DNA of 64,000 nt from Symploca sp. SIO3C6 (GTDB lineage: Bacteria > Cyanobacteriota > Cyanobacteriia > Cyanobacteriales > Coleofasciculaceae): contig JAAHHJ010000030.1 of NCBI GenBank assembly GCA_010692425.1, positions 1-64,000 of the forward strand, read 5' to 3'. This document shows positions 55,701 through 64,000 of the stretch, piece by piece (the first letter of the stretch is position 1; every line of letters starts with the position of its first letter). The notes below the pieces were generated by a model that saw only the letters and a list, made by a program, of their open reading frames with translations, searched no databases and was not told where the DNA came from. A program made the translations under genes and the position numbers.

Positions 55701-55881
55701 CGAGCAAAGGCTTCACCACTTTTTTGGCTTCTATACTCTGGGGGCTTTCACAGAGTATGTGCAGCTTCTTCCCTCGATACTGGACGTTTAGGTATACCTC
55801 TGTCTGCCCAATGACCTTTTGTATCCATTGAGCAAGTGAGGATCGACGATCTTTTTGGCTGCGCTGCTCGACATCCAACAT
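52741..55881 (-). CDS. DUF1574 protein with repeated N-terminal module and SGNH-like domain
   Basis: A 1046-residue protein. The N-terminal 490 residues hold about four copies of a roughly 100-residue alpha/beta module, visible as LHILCESP..IIIYGRTLG (copy 1), LWVMCHSD..FRDAIICSQV, LHIFCYLV..ITAATIFGVE and LLHIMSEA..GVRVYGRRAG. One membrane span lies at about 584-602. The outer C-terminal DUF1574 domain looks SGNH-like: IIGSSRAMRGVD (Ser723), FNFGVNGATAQ and DPSHLN (residues 1010-1015, Asp/His). A repeat-encoded loop (GEGETGRWGDGEKGGEEES) is inserted at about 170-188. It pairs with the MBOAT gene, like AlgJ/DltD with AlgI/DltB. Confidence 0.8.
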   Translation of the reverse strand: MLDVEQRSQKDRRSSLAQWIQKVIGQTEVYLNVQYRGKKLHILCESPQSIEAKKVVKPLLELLQQPEGKEKLYLEPAHSIDQIIIYGRTLGKQHPDWVEQIGIPLDSRVMVQAKTVPSGSQNPQNDSKFLITNETLARSGEPEAIARHLSKALNFLGVSFKVFIQHLQQGEGETGRWGDGEKGGEEESFNSNPGEDDKLSSLNCSLHKQRLWVMCHSDYSPDPSLLAEPLVEQLRSLELQGFRDAIICSQVSGEAAPEWKLKVDLTPPADMLNNWASWGDGQAITRLLNQALQGQGLEVRVVLKEATLHIFCYLVDALATAAPQQPTAVSVIASVLELIAPQGITAATIFGVEPAEVDTSATDSQQPQKPAWVEWLSLPAAKDPALAKSVWSLAQQACQPAVIFLLEQLLNPNLQQRLATGGISLKIARQQDLLHIMSEAPVCPARSQVAPTATWLLRQLAIPEIAGVRVYGRRAGSSSCAWNYGVDFVKRRRLVPEATPEFAVSDVFVSELVAQGSEPILRPDLTKEELNDFWRLALKQTASKIRWWLCYCQLFVPTGWNQDLSAALPLHSSKSFSSSQSVKVAMVWGALGLSLTLIADFWIGKRLLSAGSSSMITAPQEFSEPSTTAVQLPKLSLQKSGSPNAEEFNASGFTKEGQTSLIFNGEEVDKLSTPQYRAGSAILAAARSTLPSFNNLLLNEKLALYQQRLLQTGPPDVLIIGSSRAMRGVDPQALQNLLAAQGYTDIEVFNFGVNGATAQVVEFVLRRILMPEQLPKLIIWADGARAFNSGREDITYQAIANSQAYQKIEAGTFPFLSTNSSQTLVHQEQPLAYLNSSYQSISEWLNQSLGSISPTYSQRQQFKSRLQEQLITILKLASFRQTAQTHSPQKLSAQEPVDFNGFLAVSTRFNSATYYQQHPRVAGAYDSNYQSFQLAGEQHRALKAILKFTQEQNISIVFVNLPLTKDYLDPVRSKYEEQFRLHMHATAMDRGLIFRDLADLLLTKDDYFSDPSHLNRYGAYQISKYLAQDPMIPWSLVINPEPTTNN
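55323..55377. repeat. G-rich octamer insertion inside the DUF1574 gene
   Basis: On the minus strand: GGGAGAGGGGGAAACAGGAA, then GATGGGGAGATGGGGAGAAA and GGGGGAGAGGAGG. It is translated in frame as a charged loop between two folded modules. The tail GAATCTTTTAA matches that of the copies at 9643 and 13409. Confidence 0.85.
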
Positions 55882-55956
55882 TACAAACCTGTTAACTGGA
55901 CTGACAAGGAACTAGTGTTTTTTACCTTTACTATTTGTACACCTGCTTTCAACCTA

Positions 55957-55994
55957 CTTATACTTGCAGTTCTTGCTTATACTTGCAGTTTTTG
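55957..55994. repeat. Two tandem 19-bp units upstream of the DUF1574 gene
   Basis: CTTATACTTGCAGTTCTTG and CTTATACTTGCAGTTTTTG lie head to tail in the divergent promoter region (55882-56200), about 80 bases before the DUF1574 start. They could be a paired regulator site or a slippage duplication. Nothing else is recognised in this spacer. Confidence 0.7.
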
Positions 55995-56200
55995 AGGGAA
56001 AATCCCAGCCCAAAGAACTCGCAAGTTACACAGGTCGTGTACAATTAACTGATCTAAATACATCTAAACAGTTTTATACAACATCAGTGCCTAAAGTTAT
56101 GCTACATAATTTTCAGGCACAGCTATGATATTTGTACCAGCTAGAGACTCTGGCTTAATTGAGTGATATGTTTACAGCCTTACTATTTTTGTCTTCACCA

Positions 56201-56623
56201 ATGTCAACCTCTAACCAAAAACTACCGGAGATTAAGGCCAAAGATCTCCCATCAGCCGTGGTGCCAGCAGAATTCTTATTAAGTCTAGCTACTGGCCCAA
56301 TGCTTCTAGGCTTACTCTCTGGTCAAGCTATTTTCTCTTGGTTGCAAGCTACAGGCATTGCTAGCGAGGAATTATTTAGAGGCTATAGCTTACCGGTGCT
56401 GCACTTCCCAGAGGTTGTTAAAGATGATTAACAAAAAATTGAAAGGCTTTTTAAGGTTCTGACTGGCTGTGGCAGAACAACTTATGAGATTTGGTGGCGT
56501 TATGGCATTACTAGCACTTGGCTAATTCCAGAATTTTATTTGGCTGTAGTCAACACACCCTTTACCAGTTTAGTCAAATTAATTGGACAACTCTCAGGAC
56601 GATTTTATCTGGCGAAATTATAG
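56201..56623 (+). pseudogene. Conserved hypothetical gene interrupted by an in-frame TAA
   Basis: ATG 56201 begins MSTSNQKLPEIKAKDLPSAV and continues to PVLHFPEVVKDD, then TAA (56429-56431). The same frame then stays open for 63 codons, QKIERLFKVLTGCGRTTYEI onward, through WWRYGITSTWLIPEFYLAVV to GRFYLAKL and TAG (56621). No start codon lies near the second part. The whole reads as one 140-codon gene with a nonsense mutation at codon 77. The alternatives are a genuine 76-residue protein with a decayed 3' extension, or read-through. I do not recognise the family. The neighbouring ppc gene is on the same strand. Confidence 0.6.
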
Positions 56624-56713
56624 TCAGAAATTAAATCATAGCTTGATTACCGTTGTTGAATGAGTTGACTGAACTAGACTCGACTTGTCATTTTCCCCCA
56701 TGCCTAAAAACTT

Positions 56714-59700
56714 ATGAATTCAAACTATTCTTCTACGAATTCACTGCTCAATTCATCTGATCAGGAATTCGCCTTCCCCCCCAGTGGAGAGGTGTTTCTG
56801 CGCCATCGCCTCAAAATTGTTGAGGACTTGTGGGAGTCTGTGCTTTACTCAGAATGTGGTCAGGAATTGGTGGATTTGCTCAAACAGCTGCGCGACTTAT
56901 GTTCGCCAGAGGGACAAACACCAGAATTCCCTGAATCTTCGGTTCCCCAGTTAATCGAAAATCTAGATCTAAATTCAGCTATCCGGGCATCGCGAGCTTT
57001 TGCCCTCTATTTTCAGCTAATTAATATCGTCGAGCAACATTACGAACAACAGACTCAAAAACTTTCTCTACGCGCCAATAATCTTGATCCTGGAGCAACT
57101 GAACGCTGGCAAAGGCAGCAAGCAGGACTCATAGAGAACTGGAATTCTACCATGGCTTCGATTAACGCGGTGGAGAAAGATGTGGACACCCGTGAGCTGG
57201 GAAATTCAACAGTTGGTCATTTTGGAGATTTTCTGGAAAAAAGCTGGCAGGCTCATCAGGCTTTACAGAGGGAATTAGGAACCTTTAAGTGGTTATTCCC
57301 TCACCTCTGGCGGCTGAATATGCCACCCCAACAAATTCAGCGACTGATTGACAATTTAGATATTAGACTAGTCTTCACAGCCCACCCTACCGAAATTGTT
57401 CGCCGCACGATTCGGTCTAAACAGCGTCGCCTTGCTAAAATCCTGCAACAGCTAGACAAAGCAGAGGAAGCTCAAAGAGCATTAGGTTTGACATCCTCTT
57501 GGGAGGTAGAAGAATATACTGAACAGCTCAGGGAAGAGATTCAATTATGGTGGCGTACTGATGAGTTGCACCAATTCAAGCCCACAGTACTCGACGAAGT
57601 GGAAAATACCCTGCACTATTTTAAAGAGGTACTCTTCGATACCATTCCCCAACTCTATGGTCGCCTGAAGCAGTCCCTCAATGAATCTTTCCCCTGGTTA
57701 CGACCTCCTGTTAAAAACTTTTGTTATTTTGGCTCTTGGGTAGGTTCTGACAGGGATGGTAATCCTTCAGTGACGCCGCAAGTTACTTGGCAAACCGCTT
57801 GCTATCAAAGGGATTTAGTGCTTGAACAGTACATCAAATCCATCGAGCGTCTTACCAATTTGTTGAGTTTATCATTGCATTGGAGTGACGTCTTACCAGA
57901 ACTTTTGGAATCTCTCGAACAAGACCGAGCACAGATGCCAGAGGTTTACGAGCAACTGGCAATTCGCTACCGACAAGAACCTTATCGACTCAAGCTTGCC
58001 TATATTCAAAGACGTCTAGAGCTGACACGGGAGCGCAATCGCCACCTTGAGAACTATGATCATCTCTCCAAAGAGATTACCGAAACTACAAGTCCTAGCA
58101 TTTACAAATCAGGAGCAGAATTTCTAGGGCAGTTGCGACTCATTGAGCGCAATTTAACTGAGACAGGGTTAAGCTGCTCTGAGTTAGATAAATTAATCTG
58201 TCAGGTGGAAATTTATGGCTTTAATCTGACGCAGCTCGATATTCGCCAAGAAAGCTCCCGCCACTCAGAGGCAATTAACGAAATTACAGAGTATCTGCAA
58301 CTTTTTCCTAAGCCCTACAACGAACTATCAGAAGTAGAGCGTACCAATTGGCTCAGTCAGGAGCTACCAACCAGGCGCCCCCTAATTCCGGCTGAGCTGC
58401 CGTTTTCAGAGAGGACTCGCGAAACCGTTGAAACTTTCAGGACACTGCGGCGGCTGCAACAGGAGTTTGGTCCCCAAATCTGCCAGACCTATATTATCAG
58501 CATGAGCCGTGATGCCAGCGACCTCTTGGAAGTGCTATTACTAGCACAGGAAGTTGGACTCTACGATCCTGCCACTGGCAAGAGCAGTATTCGAGTAGTA
58601 CCGCTATTTGAAACGGTAGATGACCTTAAAAACTCCCCAGCAGTGATGAAATCACTGTTTGAGCTACCTCTGTATCGCGCCTGCCTCGCTGGTGGCTACG
58701 AAAAGTTAGAAACTGAAGCCTCCAGCACCATTAGCCATGACTCAGAAGCCCTAGCCCCTTATCTCCAAGAGATCATGCTGGGTTACTCTGATAGCAATAA
58801 AGACTCTGGTTTCCTCAGTAGCAATTGGGAAATCCACAAGGCTCAGAAAGCGCTACAGCAGATTGCTGAGGAATATGGCATTACTTTGCGCATCTTCCAC
58901 GGGCGCGGCGGCTCAGTCGGTCGTGGTGGAGGCCCAGCCTATGAGGCAATTTTGGCACAACCAGGTCGCAGTATCAATGGGCGCATTAAGATTACTGAGC
59001 AGGGCGAAGTCTTAGCGTCCAAGTATTCCTTACCAGAATTGGCTCTCTATCATCTAGAGAAGGTGACAACGGCAGTAATTCAAGCCAGCTTACTACGTAC
59101 CGGCTTTGATGATATTGAACCCTGGAACGAAATTATGGAAGAGTTGGCAGTGCGATCCCGCTCCCACTACCGCGCTCTGATCTATGAGCAACCAGACTTA
59201 CTAGATTTCTTCCATGAGGTGACACCAATTCAAGAAATTAGCCAATTGCAAATTAGCTCAAGACCAGCGCGGCGTCAGGGTGGCAAGAAAGATTTAAGTA
59301 GTCTCAGAGCGATCCCCTGGGTTTTTAGCTGGACTCAGAGCCGCTTTTTGCTCCCTAGTTGGTATGGTGTTGGTACTGCCTTACAGGAGTTCTTAAATGA
59401 GGAACCCCAAGAAAATTTGAAGCTGCTGCGCTACTTTTACTTCAAGTGGCCGTTTTTTAAAATTGCCATTTCTAAAGTCGAGATGACTTTAGCGAAAGTG
59501 GATCTACAAATGGCTCATCACTACGTGCGAGAATTGTCTAGCCCAGATGATGCTCAACGCTTTGAGCGCTTGTTTGAGCAAATTGCCAGTGAGTTCAATC
59601 TCACTAGCGATATAGTTCTGGCGATTACTGGACATAGTAAACTGCTTGATGGCGATCGCGATCTACAGCGATCAGTATATTTGCGCAATGGTACGATCGT

Positions 59701-59863
59701 ACCCCTTGGTTTCTTGCAAGTGTCTTTACTTAAACGCCTGCGTCAACACAACAAGCAGACAGCATCTGGTGTGGTTCACTCCCGATATAGTAAAGGTGAA
59801 TTGTTGCGGGGAGCGCTGTTGACGATTAATGGTATTGCCGCTGGCATGCGAAATACTGGTTGA
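56714..59863 (+). CDS. ppc: Phosphoenolpyruvate carboxylase
   Basis: A 1049-residue enzyme, typical in length for cyanobacteria. The catalytic histidine is in [20 protein letters not shown] (His224), the PEP/bicarbonate region [18 protein letters not shown], the mobile glycine loop [14 protein letters not shown] and the C-terminal active-site end GMRNTG. The enzyme adds bicarbonate to PEP to give oxaloacetate in the cytosol, feeding the TCA branch and amino-acid synthesis. No N-terminal phosphorylation serine of the plant type is apparent. ATG 56714 is preceded by little ribosome-site sequence. It is followed by glgP and ppsA on the same strand, each with a long separate leader. Confidence 0.97.
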   Translation: MNSNYSSTNSLLNSSDQEFAFPPSGEVFLRHRLKIVEDLWESVLYSECGQELVDLLKQLRDLCSPEGQTPEFPESSVPQLIENLDLNSAIRASRAFALYFQLINIVEQHYEQQTQKLSLRANNLDPGATERWQRQQAGLIENWNSTMASINAVEKDVDTRELGNSTVGHFGDFLEKSWQAHQALQRELGTFKWLFPHLWRLNMPPQQIQRLIDNLDIRLVFTAHPTEIVRRTIRSKQRRLAKILQQLDKAEEAQRALGLTSSWEVEEYTEQLREEIQLWWRTDELHQFKPTVLDEVENTLHYFKEVLFDTIPQLYGRLKQSLNESFPWLRPPVKNFCYFGSWVGSDRDGNPSVTPQVTWQTACYQRDLVLEQYIKSIERLTNLLSLSLHWSDVLPELLESLEQDRAQMPEVYEQLAIRYRQEPYRLKLAYIQRRLELTRERNRHLENYDHLSKEITETTSPSIYKSGAEFLGQLRLIERNLTETGLSCSELDKLICQVEIYGFNLTQLDIRQESSRHSEAINEITEYLQLFPKPYNELSEVERTNWLSQELPTRRPLIPAELPFSERTRETVETFRTLRRLQQEFGPQICQTYIISMSRDASDLLEVLLLAQEVGLYDPATGKSSIRVVPLFETVDDLKNSPAVMKSLFELPLYRACLAGGYEKLETEASSTISHDSEALAPYLQEIMLGYSDSNKDSGFLSSNWEIHKAQKALQQIAEEYGITLRIFHGRGGSVGRGGGPAYEAILAQPGRSINGRIKITEQGEVLASKYSLPELALYHLEKVTTAVIQASLLRTGFDDIEPWNEIMEELAVRSRSHYRALIYEQPDLLDFFHEVTPIQEISQLQISSRPARRQGGKKDLSSLRAIPWVFSWTQSRFLLPSWYGVGTALQEFLNEEPQENLKLLRYFYFKWPFFKIAISKVEMTLAKVDLQMAHHYVRELSSPDDAQRFERLFEQIASEFNLTSDIVLAITGHSKLLDGDRDLQRSVYLRNGTIVPLGFLQVSLLKRLRQHNKQTASGVVHSRYSKGELLRGALLTINGIAAGMRNTG

Positions 59864-59986
59864 GGCAAGAATGTAGTTAGAAGTGGGGGATCGGACAAGT
59901 CTAGAGGTAAGAAGGTTTTACACCAATTGTTTACAGATTATATTTGCTCCTATTTCCCCATTTTCTACTTGGTCTTTTGACCTAAA

Positions 59987-60096
59987 AGAGTTATAGCAGT
60001 CGCCACAGCTGTTAGGACACTCTCTTGTTTCCTGTTAAGAGTTCCCTTTGAATCCAAATAGGATGTCCTAACTGACATGTCCGTTGCTATAACTCT
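59987..60096. mobile_element. 110-bp inverted-repeat element downstream of ppc
   Basis: AGAGTTATAGCA (left) and TGCTATAACTCT (right) are perfect ends, with pairing continuing to GTTAGGACA / TGTCCTAAC about 20-30 bases inside. The interior TTTCCTGTTAAGAGTTCCCT is shared with the 110-bp element at 35381-35490. It lies 124 bases after the ppc stop and could fold into a long hairpin. Confidence 0.75.
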
Positions 60097-60758
60097 CAGT
60101 TTCTTTAAATAAATAAAGCTTTCTGCATTTGACCTCTAAAGGTTGTAAAGCCGGTAATTATTAAAAAAATGTTTTATAAATCAACGTAATCAACTTAATT
60201 CTGCTACAATTTCATACTTAAATCTTGGTCTAATTAAGATAAAGTCAATTTCCAAATAATTTATTTTTTCTTCATAAAGTAAGTCTAAGGGTTAGATTTA
60301 GATGAGCTTGACGATGGCAACAGCAAAAAGCTAAGAATTAATTAGGTATTTTCTGTCCCAACTAATATTTTACTAGTGCTTTTGTGTAGAATATAATCTA
60401 ACTTCCATGAGGTTGTTAAACCTTGAATCAACCATCCAGGGAATTGTCAGGAGAATAACTTATTTAACCCTTCAGTAAATCTAGTGTTACCTAGCTTAAT
60501 CTTGCTTATCTCTATAGAGTTTCCGGTAAAAACTCTCAATCGTTGCTCAAATAAAACACTAACACTTAGCAGAAACTCGAGTGAGAAAGTTGGGAGTTCT
60601 TGACCCATAGTGACTAACATTCAAGAGAATCTAAATTGTTCAGTTGCTACCATTTTCCTGCGATAAGGTTGGGGTAGTTAGTTTTGTTGAGCTTCCCGAG
60701 TTTTTCTCGGTTAGTAAAATCTGGATCATTTGTTCTTTAGTGCTTACAGTGAGAAGCA
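60097..60758. promoter_or_regulatory. Long leader of glgP with hairpins
   Basis: About 660 bases without a gene, strongly AT-rich at 60160-60260. Two small hairpins lie near the gene: AGAGTTT..AAACTCT at about 60517-60537, and CCGAG-TTTTT-CTCGG at 60696-60710, 48 bases before the start. These could take part in control of glgP translation or transcription; no known riboswitch fold is recognised. Confidence 0.4.
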
Positions 60759-63302
60759 ATGGAAAAATATATCACTCCTACAGAGGAAATTGAAGTGCAG
60801 ATCGAGGATGATCGCACTGGCATGAGTGTGAAAACGCTCAAACGAGCTTTCGCAGACAACCTGTACTACATCCAGGGGAAAAATGAGTTTTTAGCCACGC
60901 CCTTTGATTACTATATGGCCCTGGCATACACGGTGCGGGATCGCTTACTCCACCGCTGGATTAACACAGCAACCACATACATCAAAAAAGATGTTAAGAG
61001 TGTTTATTACCTCTCAGCAGAGTTCCTGATGGGTCGCCAATTGGGCAAAAACCTGCTAAATTTAGGTATTTACGAGCGTGCTCGCCAAGCGATCCATGAA
61101 TCCGGACTTGACATCAATGACCTAATGACCCTTGAAGCTGAGCCAGGGTTAGGTAATGGAGGTTTAGGGCGTCTAGCAGCTTGTTTTCTCGACTCTCTCG
61201 CCACCTTAGAAATTCCAGCCGTTGGTTACGGGATTCGCTACGAATTCGGTATTTTTGACCAGCGCATTGAAAATGGAATGCAAGTGGAACATCCTGACAG
61301 ATGGCTCCGTTTTGGCAATCCCTGGGAAATAGAACGCCCGGAATTAACTGTGGAAGTATTCTTCGGAGGACACACCGAACCATACTATGATGAGGCGGGT
61401 AATCATCGCTTACGCTGGATTCCGGGGCGGAAAGTTCTAGGAACGCCCTATGATACACCTTTGCCTGGATACCAAAATAATACGGTCAATATCCTGCGCC
61501 TGTGGAGTGCCAGTGCCAGCCAAGATTTTGACTTCCAGGTGTTTGACAGTGGCGACTATGCTGGTTCTGTCACTGACAAGATTGTCTCAGAGAATATCTC
61601 GAAAGTTCTCTATCCCAACGATAACACTTCTCAGGGTAAGCAACTGCGATTAGAGCAGCAGTATTTCTTCGTCAGTTGCTCTCTCCAAGACATCATTAAC
61701 TCCTACTGCCTCACTCACCCTAATTTTGATCAATTCCATGAGAAGGTAGCAATCCAACTCAATGACACTCACCCTTCCATTGGCATTGCTGAGTTGATGC
61801 GACTGTTGATAGATAAGTACCATTTGGGTTGGAACCGGGCATGGTATATTACCAAGAATACTTTTGCCTACACCAACCATACGTTGCTAGCAGAGGCTTT
61901 AGAGCGTTGGCCAGTAAGCCTGTTTGAGCAACTCTTGCCTAGACATCTAGAAATTATCTATGAAATCAATCGTCGCTTCTTAGATGAGGTACGCGCCAAG
62001 TATCCTGGTGACACAGACAGAGTAGGGCGGATGTCGCTAATTGAAGAAGGAGACCAGAAGTACGTCCGTATGGCACACTTAGCTTGTGTGGGCAGCCATG
62101 TCATTAACGGGGTAGCCCAACTACACACGGATTTACTCAAGCAAGATGTCCTCAAGGACTTTCATCAGTTGTGGCCACAAAGATTCCAGAATAAGACTAA
62201 TGGGGTAACGCCGCGTCGATGGCTCAGGCTGAGCAATCCCAAACTTTCTGATTTGATTACCGAGAAAATTGGCGATGGTTGGATTACTAACCTCGAAAAA
62301 CTCAAGCAGCTGGAAATGTTTGCTGATGATCCTGAGTTTCGCCATCGCTGGCGTCAGATTAAGCAGGAACTCAAGCAGGAGTTAGCAGAGTATATTCTAC
62401 TGGCTAATGATATTGAAGTGAATCCAGATTCTCTATTTGATGTCCAGGTTAAGCGGATTCATGAATATAAGCGTCAGCTTTTATGTATACTTTACGCCAT
62501 TACCCTCTACAATCGCATTAAAAGGAATCCCAGCCTTGATATTGGCTCACGAACCTTTATCTTTGCAGGCAAGGCAGCTCCCGGCTATTATATTGCCAAA
62601 CTAGTGATCCGATTGATCAACTCGGTGGCTAAGGTGATCAACAATGACCCGGACGTTGCAGACCGCATCAAAGTGGTCTTCCTAGAAGGCTTCTCCGTAT
62701 CTCTTGGGCAGCGAGTTTATCCTGCTGCTGAACTCTCAGAGCAAATCTCAACTGCTGGTAAAGAGGCTTCTGGAACTGGCAATATGAAGTTTGCGATGAA
62801 CGGTGCACTTACCATCGGTACTCTTGATGGTGCTAATGTCGAGATTAGAGAGGCTGTCGGCGCAGAGAATTTCTTCCTTTTTGGTCTGACTACCCAAGAA
62901 GTTTATGCCCTCAAAGCTAGGGGATATAACCCTCGGGAATACTACGACAATAACCCTGAATTACGGGATGTGATCGATCGCATTGCTACTGGATGCTTCT
63001 CCAATGGTGATCAAGAAATGTTCCGACCAATTGTGGACTCTCTGATGTACCACGACCAGTATATGCTGTTTGCAGATTACCAGTCTTATGTTGATTGCCA
63101 GGAGCAAGTCAGCCAAGCTTATCGAGACCAAAACAATTGGACGCGGATGTCAATTCTCAATTCAGTTCGTATGGGTAAATTCTCTTCAGACCGCACAATT
63201 AAAGAATACTGTCAGGATATCTGGAAAGTTAGTCCTGTGAAGATTCAATTGGAAGAGTATCTTCCAGAAGAAGCTGGTTTGAAGTTGATCGAGAAGCTAT
63301 AA
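60759..63302 (+). CDS. glgP: Glycogen phosphorylase
   Basis: An 847-residue GT35 enzyme that releases glucose-1-phosphate from glycogen. Markers: [20 protein letters not shown] near the N-terminus, [20 protein letters not shown] (substrate and phosphate region), [14 protein letters not shown], and the PLP-lysine motif [20 protein letters not shown] with Lys at about 677. The regulatory extension of animal enzymes is absent, as in bacteria. AGAAGCA before the ATG is a weak ribosome site. A long leader precedes it and a hairpin terminator follows at 63369. With ppc and ppsA it forms a block of carbon-flow genes, though each seems to have its own promoter. Confidence 0.97.
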   Translation: MEKYITPTEEIEVQIEDDRTGMSVKTLKRAFADNLYYIQGKNEFLATPFDYYMALAYTVRDRLLHRWINTATTYIKKDVKSVYYLSAEFLMGRQLGKNLLNLGIYERARQAIHESGLDINDLMTLEAEPGLGNGGLGRLAACFLDSLATLEIPAVGYGIRYEFGIFDQRIENGMQVEHPDRWLRFGNPWEIERPELTVEVFFGGHTEPYYDEAGNHRLRWIPGRKVLGTPYDTPLPGYQNNTVNILRLWSASASQDFDFQVFDSGDYAGSVTDKIVSENISKVLYPNDNTSQGKQLRLEQQYFFVSCSLQDIINSYCLTHPNFDQFHEKVAIQLNDTHPSIGIAELMRLLIDKYHLGWNRAWYITKNTFAYTNHTLLAEALERWPVSLFEQLLPRHLEIIYEINRRFLDEVRAKYPGDTDRVGRMSLIEEGDQKYVRMAHLACVGSHVINGVAQLHTDLLKQDVLKDFHQLWPQRFQNKTNGVTPRRWLRLSNPKLSDLITEKIGDGWITNLEKLKQLEMFADDPEFRHRWRQIKQELKQELAEYILLANDIEVNPDSLFDVQVKRIHEYKRQLLCILYAITLYNRIKRNPSLDIGSRTFIFAGKAAPGYYIAKLVIRLINSVAKVINNDPDVADRIKVVFLEGFSVSLGQRVYPAAELSEQISTAGKEASGTGNMKFAMNGALTIGTLDGANVEIREAVGAENFFLFGLTTQEVYALKARGYNPREYYDNNPELRDVIDRIATGCFSNGDQEMFRPIVDSLMYHDQYMLFADYQSYVDCQEQVSQAYRDQNNWTRMSILNSVRMGKFSSDRTIKEYCQDIWKVSPVKIQLEEYLPEEAGLKLIEKL

Positions 63303-63368
63303 CTTAATTTTACCACTCAAATTTGTCAATATAGTTTGCAATTTTGAAGTAGAATTTCGTGATAGTAG

Positions 63369-63392
63369 AAGGGTCAATGGTTGTTGACCCTT
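63369..63392 (+). terminator. Terminator after glgP
   Basis: AAGGGTCAA (63369-63377) pairs with TTGACCCTT (63384-63392) around a 6-base loop and is followed by TTT. It lies 67 bases after the glgP stop. Confidence 0.7.
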
Positions 63393-63518
63393 TTACTAGG
63401 GATATAGTAGATAGCACGCATACCAAGCTTTGAGAGGCTGGTTTTAAGATTGATTAATCTCATAACTTTCCTAGGCAGCCAAGGACTAAGCTGAAATTAG
63501 GAACAGGAGGAAATACTT

Positions 63519-64000
63519 ATGGTTACAGCGCCTCAAACCAAGTCTTCCCAAGTCTCTAAACAACAGTCTTTCGTCCTCTGGTTTGAAGAAGTAGGAATTG
63601 CCGATATTCCCTTAGTAGGAGGCAAAAATGCCTCTCTCGGCGAAATGATCCAACAGCTAACGCCGCAGGGAGTTAATGTTCCTACAGGTTTTGCTACCAC
63701 TGCCTATGCCTATCGCTACTTTATTAAAGCAGCAGGTTTAGAAGAGAAGTTACGTCAAATATTTTCTGATTTAGATATCGAAGATGTTAATAACCTGCGG
63801 CTGCGGGGTAAGCAAGCCCGTTCTTTAATTCTCAATACACCCTTTCCCCCAGACTTGCAAACAGCGATCGCCACAGCTTACACTCAACTATGTCAGCGCT
63901 ATGGCTACAATCCTGAATTATGCCAGCGATTTGACCCTGATTACCGTCAGCAGTGTGAACTGGAAAGTCAAAATACAGATGTTGCGGTTCGTTCCTCTGC
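63519..64000 (+). CDS. ppsA: Phosphoenolpyruvate synthase, N-terminal part (runs off the window)
   Basis: About 160 residues are visible. After a variable start (MVTAPQTKSSQ), FVLWFEEVGIADIPLVGGKN, ASLGEMIQQLTPQGVNVPTG and FATTAYAYRYF form the start of the PEP-synthase/PPDK N-terminal ATP-grasp domain (Lys in GGKNASLGEM contacts nucleotide). DVAVRSSA at the edge is the next ATP-site block. The full enzyme is about 800 residues and makes PEP from pyruvate and ATP with release of AMP and phosphate. An AGGAGG site is 7 bases before the ATG. PPDK is less likely because PPDK has a different N-terminus. Confidence 0.92.
   Translation, partial: MVTAPQTKSSQVSKQQSFVLWFEEVGIADIPLVGGKNASLGEMIQQLTPQGVNVPTGFATTAYAYRYFIKAAGLEEKLRQIFSDLDIEDVNNLRLRGKQARSLILNTPFPPDLQTAIATAYTQLCQRYGYNPELCQRFDPDYRQQCELESQNTDVAVRSS

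Overview
The window looks like cyanobacterial chromosome. Evidence: the dark-operative chlorophyll genes chlL and chlN, a plant-type zeta-carotene desaturase, many small families I know only from cyanobacteria (DUF6335, DUF4090, Trp-rich TIGR02450, LabA-like NYN, TIGR03279 radical SAM, DUF1574), and frequent GCGATCGC (HIP1) octamers. GC is moderate. Many dispersed low-complexity repeats suggest a large-genome filamentous or colonial species; I cannot name it. No rRNA, tRNA, CRISPR array or phage module was found.

Layout. 0-6 kb: a truncated multicopper oxidase, a membrane glycosyltransferase, a complete tnpB next to an orphaned beta-domain fragment, and a Uma2 relic. 6-15.4 kb: conserved small proteins, a guanine deaminase, a rhomboid protease, a DUF3179 protein, a GT2 plus GT-C glycosyltransferase pair and a DUF547 lipoprotein. 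15.4-16.5 kb: a gene-free stretch packed with short inverted-repeat elements, followed by a sulfotransferase. 17.8-28.2 kb: housekeeping genes (zds, an SRPBCC protein, livH-like, miaB), a secreted glycosidase-like protein, then chlL and chlN. 28.3-34.4 kb: an accessory island with a quinol-monooxygenase-like protein, a zinc-type oxidoreductase, a cupin lipoprotein, an SDR, a decayed SnoaL/luciferase-like remnant, a crotonase and a divergent HxlR regulator. Two direct copies of a 260-bp MITE lie inside it and at its right edge, and a fragment of the same element lies at its left edge.

34.6-50.8 kb: a HAD phosphatase, a LabA-like protein, a 1644-residue hybrid histidine kinase coupled to a CheY-like regulator, a HerA-like ATPase, DUF4090, a GH57/DUF3536 protein, a Ca2+/H+ antiporter and a second hybrid kinase. 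51.1-55.9 kb: an MBOAT acyltransferase with a DUF1574 SGNH-like partner, probably a polysaccharide O-acetylation unit. 56.2-64 kb: a gene interrupted by one in-frame stop, then central-carbon genes ppc, glgP and the start of ppsA.

The most distinctive signal is repeat invasion. G-rich 8-bp tandem repeats (unit GGGGAGAT) occur in spacers and also inside four protein genes without breaking the frame. Several MITE-like elements with clear terminal inverted repeats fill the spacers. One dispersed repeat of about 115 bp supplies the C-terminus and stop codon of a histidine kinase. I did not find a clearly new defence or biosynthetic system. The best candidates for follow-up are the MITE-bounded HxlR island, the translated repeat insertions, three unannotated small proteins and the DUF1574/MBOAT pair.
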